A stretch of 5,457 bases of DNA from XN24 sp047921395 (lineage in GTDB: Bacteria; Pseudomonadota; Gammaproteobacteria; Steroidobacterales; XN24). Positions within the stretch are counted from its first letter, which is position 1. Each line of letters begins with the position of its first letter. Position numbers and translations under genes: made by a program. The stretch covers positions 1-5,457 of the forward strand of contig JBLRWH010000105.1 in assembly GCA_047921395.1 (NCBI GenBank). The letters are read 5' to 3'. Positions 1-5,457 of the stretch are shown one piece after another. The notes beneath the pieces were generated by a model. That model saw only the letters and a program-made list of their open reading frames with translations, was not told where the DNA came from and did not search any database.

Positions 1-1270
<1,270 letters not shown>

Positions 1271-1278
1271 TGACGCCG

Positions 1279-1285
1279 CTCCTAA
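1279..1285 (-). promoter_or_regulatory. Shine-Dalgarno that fixes the TTG start of ftsH
   Basis: On the minus strand the bases read TTAGGAG, a strong match to the anti-Shine-Dalgarno, followed by an 8-nt spacer and then TTG at 1270-1268. No ATG or GTG lies in frame between this site and residue 104, so this site and N-terminal homology together decide the start. An ATG-only gene caller would miss the first 103 codons. Confidence 0.85.
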
Positions 1286-1294
1286 GCTCTCGCG

Positions 1295-1309
1295 CGGGCA
1301 GGTCGCCCG
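1295..1309 (-). repeat. Short GC-rich inverted repeat between rlmE and ftsH
   Basis: A perfect 5-bp inverted repeat (CGGGC / GCCCG) with a 5-nt loop lies in the 52-nt rlmE-ftsH gap, ending 9 nt before the ftsH Shine-Dalgarno. No T-run follows, so it is not a convincing intrinsic terminator. It could be a minor intercistronic RNA structure or chance in GC-rich DNA. Confidence 0.35.
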
Positions 1310-1322
1310 TTCGGTTTAGACA

Positions 1323-1949
1323 CTACATGACCCGGTAGTTTCCTGCCACCAGGTAAAATTCCCGGCTGCGGTCCCGGGAGGCCTTCGGCTTGCGCATCCG
1401 CACGGTGCCAAAGTCCTTGCGGGCCTCCGCGACCAGCGCGTCGCTCCCTTCGCCCTGGAACACTTTCGTCACCAGGGCGCCGCCCGGAGCCAGCCTGGTG
1501 CGCGCAAAGTCCAGCGCAAGCTCGGCGAGGTACATGGCGCGGGGCTGATCCACCGTCGCCAGTCCACTGATATTGGGGGCCATATCGCAAAGTACAACCC
1601 CCACTTCCCGGTCCGCGAGCGTGGCCACGAGGGCGTCGAGCGTCTCCTGCTCGCGAAAATCCCCTTCGATGATCTCCACGCCCGCCAGCGAGGCCATCGG
1701 CAACAGGTCCACCGCGACCACCCGGCCGCGGCTGCCGACGAGCTGCGCGGCGTACTGGCTCCAGGCGCCTGGCGCGGCGCCCAGGTCCACCACGGTCATG
1801 CCCGGCTTGATGACCCGGTCCTTTTCCTGGATCTCCATGAGCTTGTACACGGCCCGCGACCGCCAGCCTTCCTGTTTCGCGCGGCGCACGAACTCGTCAT
1901 CGACGTGCTCGTCCATCCAGCGCTTGCCCTTGCGTGTTCGTCCCGTCAT
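1323..1949 (-). CDS. rlmE: 23S rRNA (uridine-2552 2'-O)-methyltransferase RlmE (FtsJ/RrmJ)
   Basis: RlmE uses S-adenosylmethionine to methylate the 2'-hydroxyl of U2552 in the A-loop of 23S rRNA, acting on the assembled large subunit late in maturation; in E. coli it is a heat-shock protein. The 208-residue product matches the E. coli length (209) and is collinear with it, starting MTG and keeping the SRA-x-x-K-L-x-E-I-Q block. The Rossmann SAM motif VVDLGAAPGAWSQ is at 53-65. The catalytic K-D-K-E tetrad of the family is complete: Lys36, Asp122 (in CDMAPN), Lys162 (in VTKVFQGEG) and Glu197 (in SREFYL). The ATG at 1949 is chosen by homology; the ribosome binding site is weak, with AGGA 12 nt upstream or GGA 5 nt upstream. 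It is divergent from yhbY and followed by ftsH after 52 nt. I could not find a convincing sigma-32 promoter upstream. Confidence 0.98.
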   Translation of the reverse strand: MTGRTRKGKRWMDEHVDDEFVRRAKQEGWRSRAVYKLMEIQEKDRVIKPGMTVVDLGAAPGAWSQYAAQLVGSRGRVVAVDLLPMASLAGVEIIEGDFREQETLDALVATLADREVGVVLCDMAPNISGLATVDQPRAMYLAELALDFARTRLAPGGALVTKVFQGEGSDALVAEARKDFGTVRMRKPKASRDRSREFYLVAGNYRVM

Positions 1950-1992
1950 CGTCGTCCGGATTCCTGCCGTCGCCCCGCGCCCTGCTAGACTA

Positions 1993-2013
1993 CCGCCCGG
2001 CGCGCCTGGGCGG
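1993..2013. repeat. GC-rich inverted repeat CCGCCC / GGGCGG in the divergent region
   Basis: CCGCCC at 1993-1998 pairs perfectly with GGGCGG at 2008-2013 around a 9-nt loop that itself contains the palindrome GGCGCGCC (1999-2006). It lies just upstream of a second, longer palindrome. In RNA from either strand the 6-bp all-GC stem could form. Role unknown. Confidence 0.5.
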
Positions 2014-2016
2014 CTT

Positions 2017-2030
2017 GGCCGGCGCCGGCC
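2017..2030. repeat. Perfect 14-bp palindrome followed by a T-run (terminator- or attenuator-like)
   Basis: The bases GGCCGGCGCCGGCC form an exact 14-bp palindrome. In plus-strand RNA it can fold as a 5-bp all-GC stem with a GCGC tetraloop, directly followed by TTTTAAT (2031-2037), the outline of a weak intrinsic terminator. No upstream plus-strand gene needs terminating, so it could be an attenuator in a long yhbY leader, a stop for antisense RNA, a protein-binding dyad, or chance. The short stem and four-T tail keep confidence low for termination. Confidence 0.5.
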
Positions 2031-2063
2031 TTTTAATGATGTAAGTTATTAAGAAACATCCAC

Positions 2064-2360
2064 ATGTCATTGACTGAAAAGCAAAAACGTCATCTCCGCC
2101 GCCTCGGGCACGAGCTCGAGCCCGTTGTCATGACCGGCGGCGCGGGCCTGACGCCCGGGCTGCTCGCGGAGCTCGATTCGACCCTCGCGCACCACGAGCT
2201 GGTGAAGGTCCGGGTTCGCGCCGGCGATCGCGACGGCCGTGACGAGATGATCCGGGAGTTGTGCGAGGCCTCGGGCGCCGAGCTGATCCAACGGATCGGC
2301 CACGTGGCGCTGTTCTGGCGCCCCAATCCCGGGCGGCGCAGGATCATCCTGCCCAAGTAG
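2064..2360 (+). CDS. yhbY: CRM-domain ribosome assembly RNA-binding protein YhbY
   Basis: YhbY is a single-domain CRM protein that binds precursor large ribosomal subunits and helps 50S assembly. The 98-residue product is about the E. coli length (97) and is collinear with it throughout. It opens MSLTEKQKRHLRRLGH, then has PVVMTGGAGLT with the family GxxG RNA-binding loop at residues 25-28 (GGAG). Next come the conserved helix and strand LAHHELVKVRV, and near the C-terminus the IGHVALFWRP strand and a basic RRRIILPK tail. The ATG at 2064 is the only start that keeps the family N-terminus, but no clear Shine-Dalgarno precedes it; the leader is AT-rich with only a purine-rich AAGAAA stretch 7-12 nt upstream. 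It diverges from rlmE, another 50S maturation gene, and converges on greA with 9 nt between stop codons. Confidence 0.97.
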   Translation: MSLTEKQKRHLRRLGHELEPVVMTGGAGLTPGLLAELDSTLAHHELVKVRVRAGDRDGRDEMIRELCEASGAELIQRIGHVALFWRPNPGRRRIILPK

Positions 2361-2370
2361 CGCCAGCGCT
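2359..2370. repeat. Inverted repeat spanning the convergent yhbY and greA stop codons
   Basis: AGCGC-CA-GCGCT is a 5-bp inverted repeat that begins in the yhbY TAG (2358-2360) and ends in the first base of the greA stop (2372-2370, minus). It fills the whole 9-nt gap. As RNA it could form at most a 4-bp stem with a 4-nt loop and has no T-run, so it does not qualify as a good terminator for either gene. Confidence 0.4.
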
Positions 2371-2842
2371 CAGATATACAGGACCTGCAGCAGCTCGTAG
2401 ACCCGGTCCCCGCCTGGCGCATGCACCCGGATCTCGTCGCCCTCGCTCTTGCCGATCAACGCACGCGCGATCGGCGAGGAAATGGAGATCCTCCCGGTGC
2501 GGATGTCGGCCTCTTCTTCGCCGACGATCTGGTAACGCAGCTCGCAGTCCTCGGTCGTGCAGTAGAGCTCCACCGTCGCACCGAACACAACGCGCCCCGC
2601 GGCGTTGAGCGTCCGCACGTCGATGATCTCGACGTGCGAGAGCTTGTACTCCAGGTCGCGGATGCGCGCCTCGACCAGCCCTTGCTGCTCCTTGGCGGCA
2701 TGGTACTCGGCGTTTTCCTTCAGGTCGCCGTGGGCGCGCGCCTCGCCGATGGCCTGGCTGATCCGCGGCCGCTCGACGTTCTTCAGGCGCGTGAGTTCTT
2801 CTTGCAGGCGCGCAACGCCCTCGGCCGTCATCGGCACCTTGC

Positions 2843-2846
<4 letters not shown>
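2370..2846 (-). CDS. greA: Transcript cleavage factor GreA
   Basis: GreA enters the secondary channel of backtracked RNA polymerase and stimulates cleavage of the 3' RNA end, rescuing arrested or misincorporated complexes. The product is 158 residues, the same as E. coli GreA. Residues about 1-76 form the antiparallel coiled-coil (ARLQEELTRLKNVERP onward) with the tip motif GDLKENAEY at 40-48; acidic tip residues Asp41 and Glu44, which position the catalytic metal, are present. The C-terminal FKBP-like domain follows (GRVVFGATVELY, then SPIARALIGK and GGDRVYELLQVLYI). The start at 2846-2844 gives MSKVPMT, aligning with E. coli MQAIPMT; GGAG lies 8 nt upstream inside carB. The ATG overlaps the carB stop as ATGA, so the two are probably translationally coupled. 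The same frame stays open upstream through carB, but that part is a shadow. DLKEN identifies GreA/GreB; the 158-residue length and position favour GreA. Confidence 0.97.

Positions 2847-5457
<2,611 letters not shown>

Larger units (their letters stand above)
1950..2063. promoter_or_regulatory. Divergent rlmE / yhbY intergenic region
   Basis: This 114-nt stretch must carry promoters for rlmE-ftsH leftward and, very likely, yhbY rightward. It is sharply two-part: GC-rich with two inverted repeats from about 1993 to 2030, then an AT-rich block of about 33 nt (2031-2063, about one-quarter G+C). Weak plus-strand candidates for yhbY are an extended -10-like TGCTAGACT at 1983-1991 and a -10-like TTTAAT at 2032-2037 (5 of 6 to consensus); neither has a good -35. 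On the minus strand CTTAAT (2053-2048) is a weak -10-like match. The block also holds an imperfect dyad, TTAAT at 2033-2037 and ATTAA at 2048-2052. That promoters lie here follows from gene orientation; their exact positions are guesses. Confidence 0.5.

Noticed and set aside
1950..2063. A sigma-32 heat-shock promoter for rlmE-ftsH, as known in E. coli.
   Set aside because: I could not find a CTTGAA-like -35 with a CCCCAT-like -10 at the right spacing on the minus strand.

Overview
The window is a housekeeping block from a high-GC (about two-thirds G+C by eye) proteobacterium, most likely a gammaproteobacterium. Its order is carB-greA on the minus strand, yhbY on the plus strand, and rlmE-ftsH on the minus strand. 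As I recall, this matches the order in Pseudomonas and related gammaproteobacteria (carA-carB-greA / yhbY / rlmE-ftsH-folP-glmM). E. coli keeps only the greA / yhbY / rlmE-ftsH part. The proteins look closest to gammaproteobacterial families, but the exact order or genus cannot be read from this stretch.

Layout from left to right. Positions 1-1270 (minus) hold the N-terminal 423 residues of the membrane AAA+ protease FtsH, cut by the window edge exactly at the last residue of its HEAGH zinc motif. After a 52-nt gap, 1323-1949 (minus) is the complete 23S rRNA 2'-O-methyltransferase RlmE, so rlmE-ftsH reads as one operon. Positions 1950-2063 form a 114-nt divergent intergenic region with two GC-rich inverted repeats and a short AT-rich block. 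Positions 2064-2360 (plus) encode the complete CRM-domain ribosome-assembly protein YhbY. Nine nucleotides separate its stop from the convergent greA stop. Positions 2370-2846 (minus) encode the complete transcript-cleavage factor GreA. It overlaps by four bases (ATGA) the end of carB (2843-5457, minus), the large subunit of carbamoyl-phosphate synthetase, which lacks about 203 N-terminal residues beyond the right edge. carA would be expected further to the right.

The genes form two transcription units facing away from and into yhbY. carB-greA joins pyrimidine/arginine precursor synthesis to RNA polymerase rescue. The yhbY and rlmE-ftsH pair places two large-ribosomal-subunit maturation factors on either side of one promoter region, with membrane protein quality control downstream of rlmE.

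I found no mobile element, CRISPR array, tRNA or rRNA gene, and no undescribed system. All coding space is explained by five well-known conserved genes, and no gene-free stretch exceeds 114 nt. The points worth a second look are small: the carB/greA coupling and a hairpin ahead of the greA ribosome binding site, the nearly gapless convergent yhbY/greA ends, the structured divergent leader, and the TTG start of ftsH.
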